The notes: a model not told the origin generated them from the letters alone. Positions 24,026 through 35,365 are shown, counted from the stretch's first letter. The stretch: 64,000 bases of DNA from JANSWY01 sp965267245 (GCA_965267245.1 OZ253939.1:4898001-4962000), one strand, 5' to 3'. A program made the numbers and translations.

Positions 24026-27000
24026 ATGATCAGCTTTACGGAAATTAAACAATTAGGCAAAACTGTGATAGGGTGTAAGAAAATTTTGATTACGATTATT
24101 GTCACACTGACAATCAGTGTGCATCTGTCGTTTGGCCAGTGTATTTCATCGAACACAAATGATTCGGATGTTGGCTTTCTGAATGCGAAAGTTGGTCAAA
24201 GCTTCACAGCATCATGTTCTGGAACGTTAGAATCTATTCAGGTCTTAGCTCAGTCAGCCAATTCCGGATTGACGATGAGTGTATACTCTGGAGAAGGAAT
24301 TAGTGCACCTAACTTACTTGGGTCAGTTTCAGGAATAAGTTTTTCAGCATCTGCCGATAATTCAGATTTCAAGTCAATTGATTTCTCTGCAGAATCTATT
24401 GCCATTACCTCGGGAAATCAATACACTTATGCCTTTACAGCAGGAAGTCCACAGGGTATACGTCACGATAATGATGCAGCATACGCAGATGGTATCATGT
24501 TTTTCAACGGTAATCCGTTTGGAGTACTAGACATGATGTTTCAGGTAGAGGTACTTTCATCAGAACCAGGTCTTACCCTTTACCCCTCATCAACCACAGG
24601 TGCATCTGATGATGAAGATGGAGGACAAGTGTACCTGGTCGCCGAATTGGATGGGACATCAGCTTCAGATGTTGATATTACATTTGACTATTCTGGTAGT
24701 GCCACAAGTGGAGTGGATTACACTGCATCCACAACCTTGACTATAACAGCAGGAGATTTAAAGGATAGTGTTTTGATTAGCTACAGTACAGATGCCATTG
24801 TAGAAACTGATGAAACCATAGAGGCTACTATAAATAGTGTGGTAAATGCACAAGAAACGGGGACACAGCAAGTAGATTTTACTATTACAAATGATGATGC
24901 AGCAACAATTTCCATTGGTGACGTATCAGTAAGTGAAGGTAATTCAGGGACAAAAAACCTGACTTTCACAGCAACATTAACAGGTGATGTGGATCAAAGC
25001 ATTGATGTTGATTTTGCCACTCAGGATGGAACAGCAACAACAGCAGATACTGATTACAACAGTCAGACTGGAACACTTACATTCAGTGGAAGTAATGGAG
25101 AAACTGAGACTATTGATGTTGTCATAAATGGTGATACCAAGGCAGAAGACGATGAGATCTTTACCATTCAATTATCGAATGTAGTAGCCGGTGGTAAAGA
25201 TGTAACATTTTCAGATGCCGAAGGTGAGGGAACAATCACAAACGATGATCTTCAACCAACAATCAGTATCGATGATGTAACAGTTACAGAAGGTAATGCT
25301 GGTACTACGACAGCACAGTTTACGATTTCACTATCAGATCCTTCAGGCCAGACGATCACAGTAGACTATGCGACAGCCAATAATACGGCAACAACTGCTG
25401 ATGGAGATTACGATGCGGTTACTACAACTACAGTGACATTCAACCCTGGAGAGACAGATAAGAATGTAGACATTACAATCAATGGAGATACGAAGGATGA
25501 AGCAGACGAAACTTTTTTTGTTAATCTGACCAACCCAACGAACGCTACGATCCTGGACAACCAGGGAGAAGGAACGATCAATAATGATGACACTGCACCA
25601 ACAATTAGTATTGACGATGTAACAGAGAATGAAGGCGATGCGGGAACTACAACAGCTCAATTTACTATTTCATTATCAGATCCATCAGGTCAAACGATCA
25701 CCGTCGACTATGCAACAGCAGACAATTCAGCAACTACTGCAGATAGCGATTATGATGCAGTTTCTACAACTACAGTAACGTTCAACCCAGGTGAGACGGA
25801 TAAGACTGCAGACATCACTATCAATGGAGACACAAACAATGAAGCAGACGAGACCTTCTTTGTAAACCTGACCAATCCAACGAATGCTACAATAATAGAC
25901 AACCAGGGAGAAGGAACAATCACCAATGATGATGTATCACCACCCTCTGGATCTTGTACAATGGCAAACACAAACGATTCGGATGTTGGCTTTCTGAATG
26001 CGAAAGTTGGTCAAAGCTTCACAGCATCATGTTCTGGAACATTAGAATCTATTCAGGTCTTAGCTCAGTCAGCCAATTCCGGATTGACGATGAGTGTATA
26101 CTCTGGAGAAGGAATTAGTGCACCTAACTTACTTGGGTCAGTTTCAGGAATAAGTTTTTCAGCATCTGCCGATAATTCAGATTTCAAGTCAATTGATTTC
26201 TCTGCAGAATCTATTGCCATTACCTCGGGAAATCAATACACTTATGCCTTTACAGCAGGAAGTCCACAGGGTATACGTCACGATAATGATGCAGCATACG
26301 CAGATGGTATCATGTTTTTCAACGGTAATCCGTTTGGAGTACTAGACATGATGTTTCAGGTAGAGGTACTTTCATCAGAACCAGGTCTTACCCTTTACCC
26401 CTCATCAACCACAGGTGCATCTGATGATGAAGATGGAGGACAAGTGTACCTGGTCGCCGAATTGGATGGGACATCAGCTTCAGATGTTGATATTACATTT
26501 GACTATTCTGGTAGTGCCACAAGTGGAGTGGATTACACTGCATCCACAACCTTGACTATAACAGCAGGAGATTTAAAGGATAGTGTTTTGATTAGCTACA
26601 GTACAGATGCCATTGTAGAAACTGATGAAACCATAGAGGCTACTATAAATAGTGTGGTAAATGCACAAGAAACGGGGACACAGCAAGTAGATTTTACTAT
26701 TACAAATGATGATGCAGCAACAATTTCCATTGGTGACGTATCAGTAAGTGAAGGTAATTCAGGGACAAAAAACCTGACTTTCACAGCAACATTAACAGGT
26801 GATGTGGATCAAAGCATTGATGTTGATTTTGCCACTCAGGATGGAACAGCAACATCAGCAGATACTGATTACAACAGTCAGATTGGAACACTTACATTCA
26901 GTGGAAGTAATGGAGAAACTGAGACAATTGATGTTGTCATAAATGGTGATACCAAGGCAGAAGACGATGAGATCTTTACCATTCAATTATCGAATGTAGT

Positions 27001-30000
27001 AGCCGGTGGAAAAGACGTAACATTTTCAGATGCCGAAGGTGAGGGAACAATCACAAACGATGATCTTCAACCAACAATCAGTATCGATGATGTAACAGTT
27101 ACAGAAGGTAATGCTGGTACTACGACAGCACAGTTTACGATTTCACTATCAGATCCTTCAGGCCAGACGATCACAGTAGACTATGCGACAGCCAATAATA
27201 CGGCAACAACTGCTGATGGAGATTATGATGCGGTTACTACAACTACAGTGACATTCAACCCTGGAGAGACAGATAAGACTGTTGATGTAACCGTAAATGG
27301 AGATATTAATTATGAGGACCCGGAAACTTTTCTTGTCAACTTGTCTAATCCTACAAATGCGACAATTTTAGATAACCTGGGTGTTGGTACCATCAACAAT
27401 GATGATGCAAAACCTACTATCAGTATAGACGATGTTGCAGAAAATGAGGGTAATGCCGGTACTACGACAACACAATTTACAATAACTTTATCCGCTACTT
27501 CTGTCCAAACAATTACAGTAGATTATGCCACAGCAGACAATACGGCGACTACAGCAGACAGTGATTATATTGCAGTCACCACCACCACAGTAACGTTCAA
27601 CCCAGGAGAGACAGACAAAACTGTAGACATCACTATCAATGGCGATACAAAAGATGAAGCAGATGAAACCTTCTTTGTGAACCTGACCAATCCCACGAAT
27701 GCCACAATTCTGGACAACCAGGGAGAAGGAACAATTACCAACGATGATACGGCCCCCACTATCAGCATTGACAATGTGACAGAAAATGAAGGTAATGCTG
27801 GAACCACCACAGCACAATTTACAATTTCATTATCAGACCCATCAGGTAAAACAATCACTGTAGACTATGTCACAGCAGACAATACAGCGACTACAGCAGA
27901 CAGCGATTATGATGCAGTAACAACCACAACAGTAACGTTCAACCCCGGCGAGACAGATAAGACTGTAGACATTACGATCAATGGCGATACAAATAATGAA
28001 GCAGATGAGACTTTCTTTGTCAACCTTACTAACCCAACGAATGCTACGATTCTAGATAGCCAGGGAGAAGGAACCATTACTAATGACGATACAGCCCCGA
28101 CGATCAGTATTGACGATGAAGCAGTGAATGAAGGAAATGCTGGTACTGTTACGGCTCAATTCACAATTTCTCTATCAGGTTCTTCTTTCCAAACAATCAC
28201 GGTAGACTATGCTACAGCAGACAATACAGCAACAACGGCGGACAGTGATTATGATGCAGTCACCATTACCTCAGTAACGTTTAATCCAGGAGAGACAGAC
28301 AAAACCGTAGACATCACTATCAATGGAGATACAAAAGATGAAGCCGATGAGACCTTCTTTGTAAACCTTACTAATCCAACGAATGCTACAATTCTGGACA
28401 ACCAGGGAGAGGGAACAATCACTAATGATGACACTGCACCAACAATCAGTATCGATGATGTAACAGTTACAGAAGGTAATGCAGGTACAACGACAGCACA
28501 GTTTACGATTTCGCTATCAGATCCATCAGGTCAAACGATCACTGTAGACTATGCTACAGCAGACAATACAGCGACTATTGCCGATGGTGATTATGATGCA
28601 GTCACCACTACCACAATAACTTTCAATCCAGGGGAGACAGACAAGACTGTTGATATCACTATCAATGGCGATACAAAAGATGAGGCAGACGATTCCTTCT
28701 TTGTGAACCTGACCAACCCAATGAATGCTACTATCCTGGACAGCCAGGGAGAGGGAACAATCACTAATGACGATACTGCACCAACAATTAGCATTGACGA
28801 TGTAGCAGAAAATGAAGGGAATGCTGGTACTGTCACATCACAATTTACAATCTCACTCTCAGATCCATCCGGACAAACGATCACTGTAGATTATGCCACA
28901 GCCGACAATACAGCAACAACAGCAGACAGCGATTATGATGCAGTCACCACAACGACGGTAACATTTAATCCAGGGGAGACAGACAAAACTGTAGACATCA
29001 CGATCAATGGCGATACAAAAGATGAGGCAGACGAAACCTTCTTTGTGAACCTGACCAACCCAATGAATGCTACAATTCTGGACAATCAAGGAGAGGGAAC
29101 CATCACTAATGATGATACTGCACCAACAATTAGCATTGACGATGTGACAGAAAATGAAGGCAATGCTGGAACCACCACAGCACAATTTACAATTTCATTA
29201 TCAGACCCATCAGGTAAAACAATCAGCGTAGACTATGCTACTGCAGATAATACAGCAACTACTTCAGATAGCGATTATGATGCAGTCACCACTACCACAG
29301 TAACGTTCAACCCAGGAGAGACAGACAAGACTGTAGACATCACGATCAACGGTGATACAAAAGATGAAGCAGATGAGAGCCTCTTTGTTAACCTGACAAA
29401 TCCCACGAATGCCACAATTCTGGACAACCAGGGAGAAGGAACAATTACCAACGATGATACGGCCCCAACGATCAGCATTGACGATGTGACAGAAAATGAA
29501 GGTAATGCTGGAACCACCACAGCACAATTTACAATTTCATTATCAGACCCATCAGGCAAAACCATCACCGTAGACTATGCCACATCTGACAATACAGCCA
29601 CTACTGCAGATGGTGATTATGATCCAGTCAGCACTACCACAGTAACTTTCAATCCAGGAGAGACAGACAAGACTGTAGACATTACGATCAATGGCGATAC
29701 AAATAATGAAGCAGATGAGACCCTCTTTGTCAACCTTACTAACCCAACAAATGCTACGATTCTGGATAGCCAGGGAGAAGGAACCATTACTAATGACGAT
29801 ACAGCCCCGACGATCAGTATTGACGATGTAGCAGTGAATGAAGCAAATGCTGGTACTGTAACGGCTCAATTCACTATTTCTCTATCAGGTTCTTCCTTCC
29901 AAACAATTACGGTAGATTATGCTACAGCAGACAATACAGCGACTACTGCAGATGGTGATTATGATGCAGTCAGCACTACCACAGTAATTTTCAACCCAGG

Positions 30001-33000
30001 AGAGACAGACAAAACTATAGACATCACGATAAATAGCGATACTAAAGATGAAGCAGATGAGACCTTCTTTGTAAACCTTACTAACCCAACGAATGCTACG
30101 ATACTGGACAACCAGGGAGAGGGAACAATCACCAATGATGATACTGCACCTACGATCAGCATAGACGATGTGACAGAAAATGAAGGTAATGTTGGTACAA
30201 CGACAGCACAATTTACCATTTCACTGTCAGATCCATCAGGTCAAACGATCACTGTAGACTATGCCACAGCCGATAACACTGCGACTACAGCAGACAGCGA
30301 TTATGATGCAGTCACCACTACAACTGTAACCTTCAATCCAGGAGAAACAGATAAAACTGTAGACATCACCATCAATGGAGATACAAAAGATGAAGCAGAT
30401 GAGACCTTCTTTGTAAACCTTTCTAATCCGACGAATGCTACAATTCTGGACAACCAGGGAGAAGGAACCATCACTAATGACGATACAGCCCCAACGATCA
30501 GCATTGATGATGTAGTAGAAAATGAAGGCAATACTGGAACCACCACAGCACAATTTACAATCTCATTATCAGACCCATCAGGCAAAACCATCACCGTAGA
30601 CTATGCTACATCTGACAATACAGCGACTACTGCAGATGGTGATTATGATGCAATCACCACTACCACAGTAACGTTCAACCCCGGCGAGACAGATAAGACT
30701 GTAGACATTACGATCAATGGCGATACAAATAATGAAGCAGATGAGACTTTCTTTGTCAACCTTACTAACCCAACGAATGCTACGATTCTGGATAGCCAGG
30801 GAGAGGGTACCATCGCTAATGACGATACAGCGCCAACGATCAGCATTGACGATGTAGTGGAAAATGAAAGAAATACTGGTACTGTTACGGCTCAATTCAC
30901 TATTTCTCTATCAGGTTCTTCCTTCCAAACAATTACTGTAGATTATGCTACAGCAGACAATACAGCAACAACAGCCGATAGCGATTATGATGCAGTCACC
31001 ACAACAACAGTAACATTCAACCCGGGAGAGACTGACAAAACAGTTGATATCACTATCAATGGAGATACAAAAGATGAAGCAGACGAGACTTTCTTTGTTA
31101 ATCTGACCAACCCAACGAACGCTACGATCCTGGACAACCAGGGAGAAGGAACCATCACTAATGACGATACAGCCCCAACGATCAGCATTGATGATGTGGT
31201 AGAGAATGAAGGCAATGCTGGAACCACCACAGCACAATTTACAATCTCATTATCAGATCCATCCGGTCAAACAATTACGGTAGACTATGCTACAGCAGAC
31301 AATACAGCAACAACAGCCGATAGCGATTATGATGCAGTCACCACAACAACAGTAACATTCAACCCGGGAGAGACTGACAAAACAGTTGATATCACTATCA
31401 ATGGAGATACAAAAGATGAAGCAGACGAGACTTTCTTTGTTAATCTGACTAATCCGACGAATGCTACAATTCTGGACAATCAGGGAGAAGGAACCATCAC
31501 TAATGACGATACAGCCCCAACTATCAGCATTGATGATGTGGTAGAGAATGAAGGCAATGCTGGAACCACCACAGCACAATTTACAATCTCATTATCAGAT
31601 CCATCCGGTCAAACAATTACGGTAGACTATGCTACAGCAGACAATACAGCAACAACAGCTGATAGCGATTATGATGCAGTCACCACTACAACTGTAACCT
31701 TCAATCCAGGACAGACAGACAAGACTGTAGACATCACTATCAACGGCGATACAAATAATGAAGCAGATGAGACCTTTTTTGTTAACCTGACCAATTCGAC
31801 GAATGCTACAATCCTGGACAACCAGGGAGAAGGAACCATCACCAATGATGACAGTTCTTCTGATCCAACGATTAGTATTGATGATGTGACAGTCACAGAA
31901 GGAAATACAGGAAGCACTGTAGCACAATTTACAATTTCGTTATCTGCTAGCTCCACCGAAACAATTACAGTGGATTATGCCACGGCTGACAATACAGCAA
32001 CCACAGCGGATGGCGACTATGATGCAATTTCTAATACCACAGTAACCTTTAATCCAGGAGAATTAAATAAAACCGTAGATGTCACGGTCAATGGAGATAC
32101 GAACGATGAAGTAGATGAGACCTTTTTTGTTAACCTAACCAATCCAACGAATGCAATAATAGCAGACGATCAGGGAGAAGGAACTATTACGAATGATGAT
32201 TTTACAACTGATCCTGAAATCAGTATTGACGATGTATCCGTTACTGAGGGTGACGCTGGCACTACTATCGCCCAGTTCACTGTGTCTCTGTCAGGGACAT
32301 CAACTGAAACTATTACAGTTGATTATTCCACTGAAGATAATACTGCTACCTCAGCTGATGGAGATTATGATGAAATTATCTTAGCTACTATTACATTCGA
32401 TCCAGGAGATTTTGAGAAAACTATTGACATAACAATCAATGGTGATACCAACAGTGAATCTGATGAAACCTTCTTTGTCAACCTGACCAACCCTACCAAT
32501 GCAACAATTGCTGATGATCAGGGAGAGGGAACAATCACAAATGATGAAATATTTTCAACCCCTCAAATTTCAATAGACAATGTGTCAATTGATGAGGGTG
32601 ATGAAGGTGAATCAGTTGCTGCCGCATTTACTGTTACTTTAGATGTGTCTTCAACTGAGGAGATAACTGTGAACTATCAAACGGAAGATAATACAGGTAC
32701 TTCAGCCGATGATGACTATACTGAAGCTTCTGGGACTCTCATATTTGCCCCAGGTGAGGTATCTAAAACAATTGATATTGATGTGATTGGAGATGAATTT
32801 CATGAAAATGATGAATCTATTTTTATAACACTTTCAGATCCAGTGAACGCAGCAATCCTGGATAATCAGGGGACACTCACAATTTCAAATGATGATAATG
32901 CCCCAACTATTTCAGTAGCTGATCTAGAAATTTCAGAAAGCGATAACGGATCAGAACTTAGTTCAGTTGTAATTAGCTTATCGGCAATAAGTAAGATTGA

Positions 33001-35365
33001 CATTACCGTTGAAGCTATTACCTCAGATAATACAGCAACTGTTGATGATAGAGATTATGATCCTTTAGATGATGCAACATTAATCACATTCAATGCTGGA
33101 GATCTTACTCAAATACTTGAAATTCCAATCTATGGAGACCTTATTGTAGAAGAGGATGAATCATTCTTAGTAGAGCTTTCCAATTCTTCACACTCAAACC
33201 TACTAGACTCGGTAGCCGAAATTACAATTTTGAACAACGATACGGCTTCTATTCAGATATTAAAGAGCATTAACGGGATAGAAGACGAAAATGACGCTCA
33301 ATTTTCAGTATTCACTAATAAAATTTTCACAGAAGATATCACAATTGATTATTCAGTTTCGGGTGATGCTATTGAAGGGACAGATTTTGAATCTTTATCT
33401 GGAAGCATTGTGATCCCGGCATTTTCAGTTTCGGCTATTCAGGATATAGAATTAATAAGTGATGATCTGGCAGAATCAAGTGAATCTATCCTAATTGAGC
33501 TGACTGGAGTGGATAATTCAAACGCATATATCGGAACGGCTAGTGATGCCACCATAATACTATATGATGATGATAATGCACCATCAGTGCAAGACGAAGA
33601 TCTAACTATTGACGAGCATTTGACCGAAGGTGAAGTTGTTCTGACTTTATCTGCAAGTGACAGTGATGATGGTACAACTTTTCAGGAATGGTCGATCACA
33701 TCAGGAAATACTGATATCGATGGAGATGGTACTTTACCTTTTGTTTTGAATGCATCAAGTGGAGAGTTGTCTGTTAGTGATCAAGGTGATCTGGATCGTG
33801 AATTAACAGCAGCTTTTGAACTTTTGGTGACGGTTTCAGATGGGACTAATACATCAGACGCAGGTTCAATAGTTGTGAATCTCACAGATTTGAACGACAA
33901 TATTCCAGTCATAAATGCGCAGACAATAGTAATATCAGAAAGTACTGCAAATGGGACGGTCATTGGTCAACTCACTGCGGAAGATGCTGATATATCATCA
34001 ACAGTTTTAAATAATTGGCTGATTATCTCAGGAAATGATGAATCAATCTTTTCAATTTCAACAATTGGGGAATTGATTGTTTCAGATGCAAGTGGATTGG
34101 ATTTTGAAACAAATGACCTATATCAATTAGGTGTCACAGTTAGTGATGGAACAAATACAAGTGAGACCGGTATCATACATGTAACAGTATTGGGAGCTAA
34201 TGACAATGCTCCAATAGCAGATGTTGATTCTTATTCAGTTGTGGAAGACGGACAATTGACAATTGACGCTCCAGGTGTTCTTGAAAATGATTCAGATGCA
34301 GATGGAGATAACTTAGTGGGGCAACTTGTTTCTAGTCCGGCTAATGGTGTTATTAATTTCTCAAATGATGGATCATTCATATACACACCAGCATCTGACT
34401 TTAGCGGAACAGACAGCTTTACATATCTGGCCTCAGATGGCACCAATTCTTCTGACGAAACCACAGTTGCAATTGAAGTGGCTCCAGTTAATGACTCACC
34501 TGTTTTTGAGGAAATTGGAAATGTTTCTGGATTTGAAGGACAACAATTGGGAGCTATTAATCTATTAGTTTCAGATCCAGATGATGAGATTGTAGATTTG
34601 GTTGTTACAGTTACTTCAGGGAATACTACTTTGATATCCAATGAAGGAATTTCTGTTCAACAGTCAACGACAATTTCACTTGTGATAACTCCTGAAGAGG
34701 ATCAGACGGGTGAAGCAAATATTACAGTTCAGGTTTCAGATGGTGAATTTACGGTGAGTCAGGAATTCACAGTAACCATTCAGTCTTCCAATGAAGCACC
34801 ATTCAATATTTCAATATCAGAAGATCAAATTCTGGAAGGGTCGGATTCAGGACATACCGTAGGGGAATTTTCAACGAGTGATCTAAACAGTAATGATACC
34901 CATACATACTCATTTGTAGATCCAGATTCGGTTTATGATAATCACTTGTTTTTAATAGAAGGAAGTAACCTCATTTCTCAATTTATACCAGATTACGAAT
35001 CGCAGCAAGAGTATTATATCAACGTAAGGTCTACTGATGACTCTGGTGAGTTTGTTGAAAAGGAATTTGTGATAGAGATAGTTCAAAACCCAGAACTTCA
35101 ATTAGATGTACCAACTACTTTCACTCCTAATGGAGATGGGTTTAATGACACCTGGATAATCGATAACATTAGTGTTCATAACAATGCCAATGTTATAGTT
35201 TTTAATCCTGAAGGCTTAAAGGTATTTGAGTCACTTGGTTATGAAACACCATGGGACGGAACCTACAATGGTCAGGAACTTCCTGCCGGAACATATTACT
35301 ATATTATACATCTGAACGACAGTTTGAGTCGTAAGGTCAAAGGTTTTGTGATGATTATTAAATAA
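24026..35365 (+). CDS. Giant Calx-beta/cadherin-repeat cell-surface protein with T9SS type B sorting domain
   Basis: A 3779-residue secreted protein. Order: signal peptide (1-38, hydrophobic LITIIVTLTISVHLSF); a beta-rich domain A (about 39-181); four Calx-beta domains; a second copy of domain A (about 644-786) with three Calx-beta domains copied along with it; 13 Calx-beta units of exactly 114 residues (1128-2609); five more divergent Calx-beta units (to about 3183); then cadherin-like and VCBS-like domains. Most Calx-beta units begin PTISIDDV and end ITNDD, the acidic ends expected to bind calcium. Residues 3691-3779 (TFTPNGDGFNDTW, then WDGTYNGQELPAGTYYYII) are a gliding-motility-type (CHU_C) T9SS type B sorting domain. 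SprF-like gene follows by 6 nt. A role as SprB-like adhesin is inference. Confidence 0.93.
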   Translation: MISFTEIKQLGKTVIGCKKILITIIVTLTISVHLSFGQCISSNTNDSDVGFLNAKVGQSFTASCSGTLESIQVLAQSANSGLTMSVYSGEGISAPNLLGSVSGISFSASADNSDFKSIDFSAESIAITSGNQYTYAFTAGSPQGIRHDNDAAYADGIMFFNGNPFGVLDMMFQVEVLSSEPGLTLYPSSTTGASDDEDGGQVYLVAELDGTSASDVDITFDYSGSATSGVDYTASTTLTITAGDLKDSVLISYSTDAIVETDETIEATINSVVNAQETGTQQVDFTITNDDAATISIGDVSVSEGNSGTKNLTFTATLTGDVDQSIDVDFATQDGTATTADTDYNSQTGTLTFSGSNGETETIDVVINGDTKAEDDEIFTIQLSNVVAGGKDVTFSDAEGEGTITNDDLQPTISIDDVTVTEGNAGTTTAQFTISLSDPSGQTITVDYATANNTATTADGDYDAVTTTTVTFNPGETDKNVDITINGDTKDEADETFFVNLTNPTNATILDNQGEGTINNDDTAPTISIDDVTENEGDAGTTTAQFTISLSDPSGQTITVDYATADNSATTADSDYDAVSTTTVTFNPGETDKTADITINGDTNNEADETFFVNLTNPTNATIIDNQGEGTITNDDVSPPSGSCTMANTNDSDVGFLNAKVGQSFTASCSGTLESIQVLAQSANSGLTMSVYSGEGISAPNLLGSVSGISFSASADNSDFKSIDFSAESIAITSGNQYTYAFTAGSPQGIRHDNDAAYADGIMFFNGNPFGVLDMMFQVEVLSSEPGLTLYPSSTTGASDDEDGGQVYLVAELDGTSASDVDITFDYSGSATSGVDYTASTTLTITAGDLKDSVLISYSTDAIVETDETIEATINSVVNAQETGTQQVDFTITNDDAATISIGDVSVSEGNSGTKNLTFTATLTGDVDQSIDVDFATQDGTATSADTDYNSQIGTLTFSGSNGETETIDVVINGDTKAEDDEIFTIQLSNVVAGGKDVTFSDAEGEGTITNDDLQPTISIDDVTVTEGNAGTTTAQFTISLSDPSGQTITVDYATANNTATTADGDYDAVTTTTVTFNPGETDKTVDVTVNGDINYEDPETFLVNLSNPTNATILDNLGVGTINNDDAKPTISIDDVAENEGNAGTTTTQFTITLSATSVQTITVDYATADNTATTADSDYIAVTTTTVTFNPGETDKTVDITINGDTKDEADETFFVNLTNPTNATILDNQGEGTITNDDTAPTISIDNVTENEGNAGTTTAQFTISLSDPSGKTITVDYVTADNTATTADSDYDAVTTTTVTFNPGETDKTVDITINGDTNNEADETFFVNLTNPTNATILDSQGEGTITNDDTAPTISIDDEAVNEGNAGTVTAQFTISLSGSSFQTITVDYATADNTATTADSDYDAVTITSVTFNPGETDKTVDITINGDTKDEADETFFVNLTNPTNATILDNQGEGTITNDDTAPTISIDDVTVTEGNAGTTTAQFTISLSDPSGQTITVDYATADNTATIADGDYDAVTTTTITFNPGETDKTVDITINGDTKDEADDSFFVNLTNPMNATILDSQGEGTITNDDTAPTISIDDVAENEGNAGTVTSQFTISLSDPSGQTITVDYATADNTATTADSDYDAVTTTTVTFNPGETDKTVDITINGDTKDEADETFFVNLTNPMNATILDNQGEGTITNDDTAPTISIDDVTENEGNAGTTTAQFTISLSDPSGKTISVDYATADNTATTSDSDYDAVTTTTVTFNPGETDKTVDITINGDTKDEADESLFVNLTNPTNATILDNQGEGTITNDDTAPTISIDDVTENEGNAGTTTAQFTISLSDPSGKTITVDYATSDNTATTADGDYDPVSTTTVTFNPGETDKTVDITINGDTNNEADETLFVNLTNPTNATILDSQGEGTITNDDTAPTISIDDVAVNEANAGTVTAQFTISLSGSSFQTITVDYATADNTATTADGDYDAVSTTTVIFNPGETDKTIDITINSDTKDEADETFFVNLTNPTNATILDNQGEGTITNDDTAPTISIDDVTENEGNVGTTTAQFTISLSDPSGQTITVDYATADNTATTADSDYDAVTTTTVTFNPGETDKTVDITINGDTKDEADETFFVNLSNPTNATILDNQGEGTITNDDTAPTISIDDVVENEGNTGTTTAQFTISLSDPSGKTITVDYATSDNTATTADGDYDAITTTTVTFNPGETDKTVDITINGDTNNEADETFFVNLTNPTNATILDSQGEGTIANDDTAPTISIDDVVENERNTGTVTAQFTISLSGSSFQTITVDYATADNTATTADSDYDAVTTTTVTFNPGETDKTVDITINGDTKDEADETFFVNLTNPTNATILDNQGEGTITNDDTAPTISIDDVVENEGNAGTTTAQFTISLSDPSGQTITVDYATADNTATTADSDYDAVTTTTVTFNPGETDKTVDITINGDTKDEADETFFVNLTNPTNATILDNQGEGTITNDDTAPTISIDDVVENEGNAGTTTAQFTISLSDPSGQTITVDYATADNTATTADSDYDAVTTTTVTFNPGQTDKTVDITINGDTNNEADETFFVNLTNSTNATILDNQGEGTITNDDSSSDPTISIDDVTVTEGNTGSTVAQFTISLSASSTETITVDYATADNTATTADGDYDAISNTTVTFNPGELNKTVDVTVNGDTNDEVDETFFVNLTNPTNAIIADDQGEGTITNDDFTTDPEISIDDVSVTEGDAGTTIAQFTVSLSGTSTETITVDYSTEDNTATSADGDYDEIILATITFDPGDFEKTIDITINGDTNSESDETFFVNLTNPTNATIADDQGEGTITNDEIFSTPQISIDNVSIDEGDEGESVAAAFTVTLDVSSTEEITVNYQTEDNTGTSADDDYTEASGTLIFAPGEVSKTIDIDVIGDEFHENDESIFITLSDPVNAAILDNQGTLTISNDDNAPTISVADLEISESDNGSELSSVVISLSAISKIDITVEAITSDNTATVDDRDYDPLDDATLITFNAGDLTQILEIPIYGDLIVEEDESFLVELSNSSHSNLLDSVAEITILNNDTASIQILKSINGIEDENDAQFSVFTNKIFTEDITIDYSVSGDAIEGTDFESLSGSIVIPAFSVSAIQDIELISDDLAESSESILIELTGVDNSNAYIGTASDATIILYDDDNAPSVQDEDLTIDEHLTEGEVVLTLSASDSDDGTTFQEWSITSGNTDIDGDGTLPFVLNASSGELSVSDQGDLDRELTAAFELLVTVSDGTNTSDAGSIVVNLTDLNDNIPVINAQTIVISESTANGTVIGQLTAEDADISSTVLNNWLIISGNDESIFSISTIGELIVSDASGLDFETNDLYQLGVTVSDGTNTSETGIIHVTVLGANDNAPIADVDSYSVVEDGQLTIDAPGVLENDSDADGDNLVGQLVSSPANGVINFSNDGSFIYTPASDFSGTDSFTYLASDGTNSSDETTVAIEVAPVNDSPVFEEIGNVSGFEGQQLGAINLLVSDPDDEIVDLVVTVTSGNTTLISNEGISVQQSTTISLVITPEEDQTGEANITVQVSDGEFTVSQEFTVTIQSSNEAPFNISISEDQILEGSDSGHTVGEFSTSDLNSNDTHTYSFVDPDSVYDNHLFLIEGSNLISQFIPDYESQQEYYINVRSTDDSGEFVEKEFVIEIVQNPELQLDVPTTFTPNGDGFNDTWIIDNISVHNNANVIVFNPEGLKVFESLGYETPWDGTYNGQELPAGTYYYIIHLNDSLSRKVKGFVMIIK
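24161..25463 (+). repeat. Direct repeat, copy 1 of the 1.3-kb internal duplication
   Basis: Bases 24161-25463 recur at 25976-27278 with an offset of exactly 1815 nt (605 codons). By eye I find only about eight base differences, for example near 24225, 25041, 25066, 25110 and 25196. It covers protein residues 46-480: domain A, two Calx-beta domains and most of a third. Confidence 0.9.
25976..27278 (+). repeat. Direct repeat, copy 2 of the 1.3-kb internal duplication
   Basis: This copy begins at the GATTCGGATG that follows the codons for CTMANTN and ends within the FNPGETDK of the third copied Calx-beta unit, after which the sequence diverges (KTVDVTVNG instead of KNVDITING). It gives residues 651-1085. 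The reading frame is kept. Confidence 0.9.
27407..31852 (+). repeat. Tandem array of thirteen 342-nt Calx-beta units
   Basis: Units start at 27407, 27749, 28091, 28433, 28775, 29117, 29459, 29801, 30143, 30485, 30827, 31169 and 31511, each exactly 342 nt (114 codons) with no insertion or deletion. Neighbouring units share long identical blocks: the units at 30827 and 31169 agree over about 165 nt in their second halves, and those at 31169 and 31511 over about 140 nt in their first halves. Variants alternate (SGKTI, SSFQTI, SGQTI), giving a three-unit pattern. Confidence 0.92.

Noticed and set aside
27407..31852. Regularly spaced repeats considered as a CRISPR array.
   Set aside because: The unit is 342 nt, open throughout, with no short repeat/spacer alternation and no cas genes nearby.
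27488..31956. Many minus-strand ORFs of 60-110 codons inside the Calx-beta array.
   Set aside because: They recur with the 342-nt period, in the same two frames, and are Ser/Val- or Cys/Ile-rich by-products of the repeated GAT, ACA and ACN codons on the coding strand. They have no own start signals.
32193..32384. A 63-codon plus-strand ORF in another frame within the giant gene.
   Set aside because: It is Leu/Met-rich, has no family likeness and lies wholly within a clear coding region.
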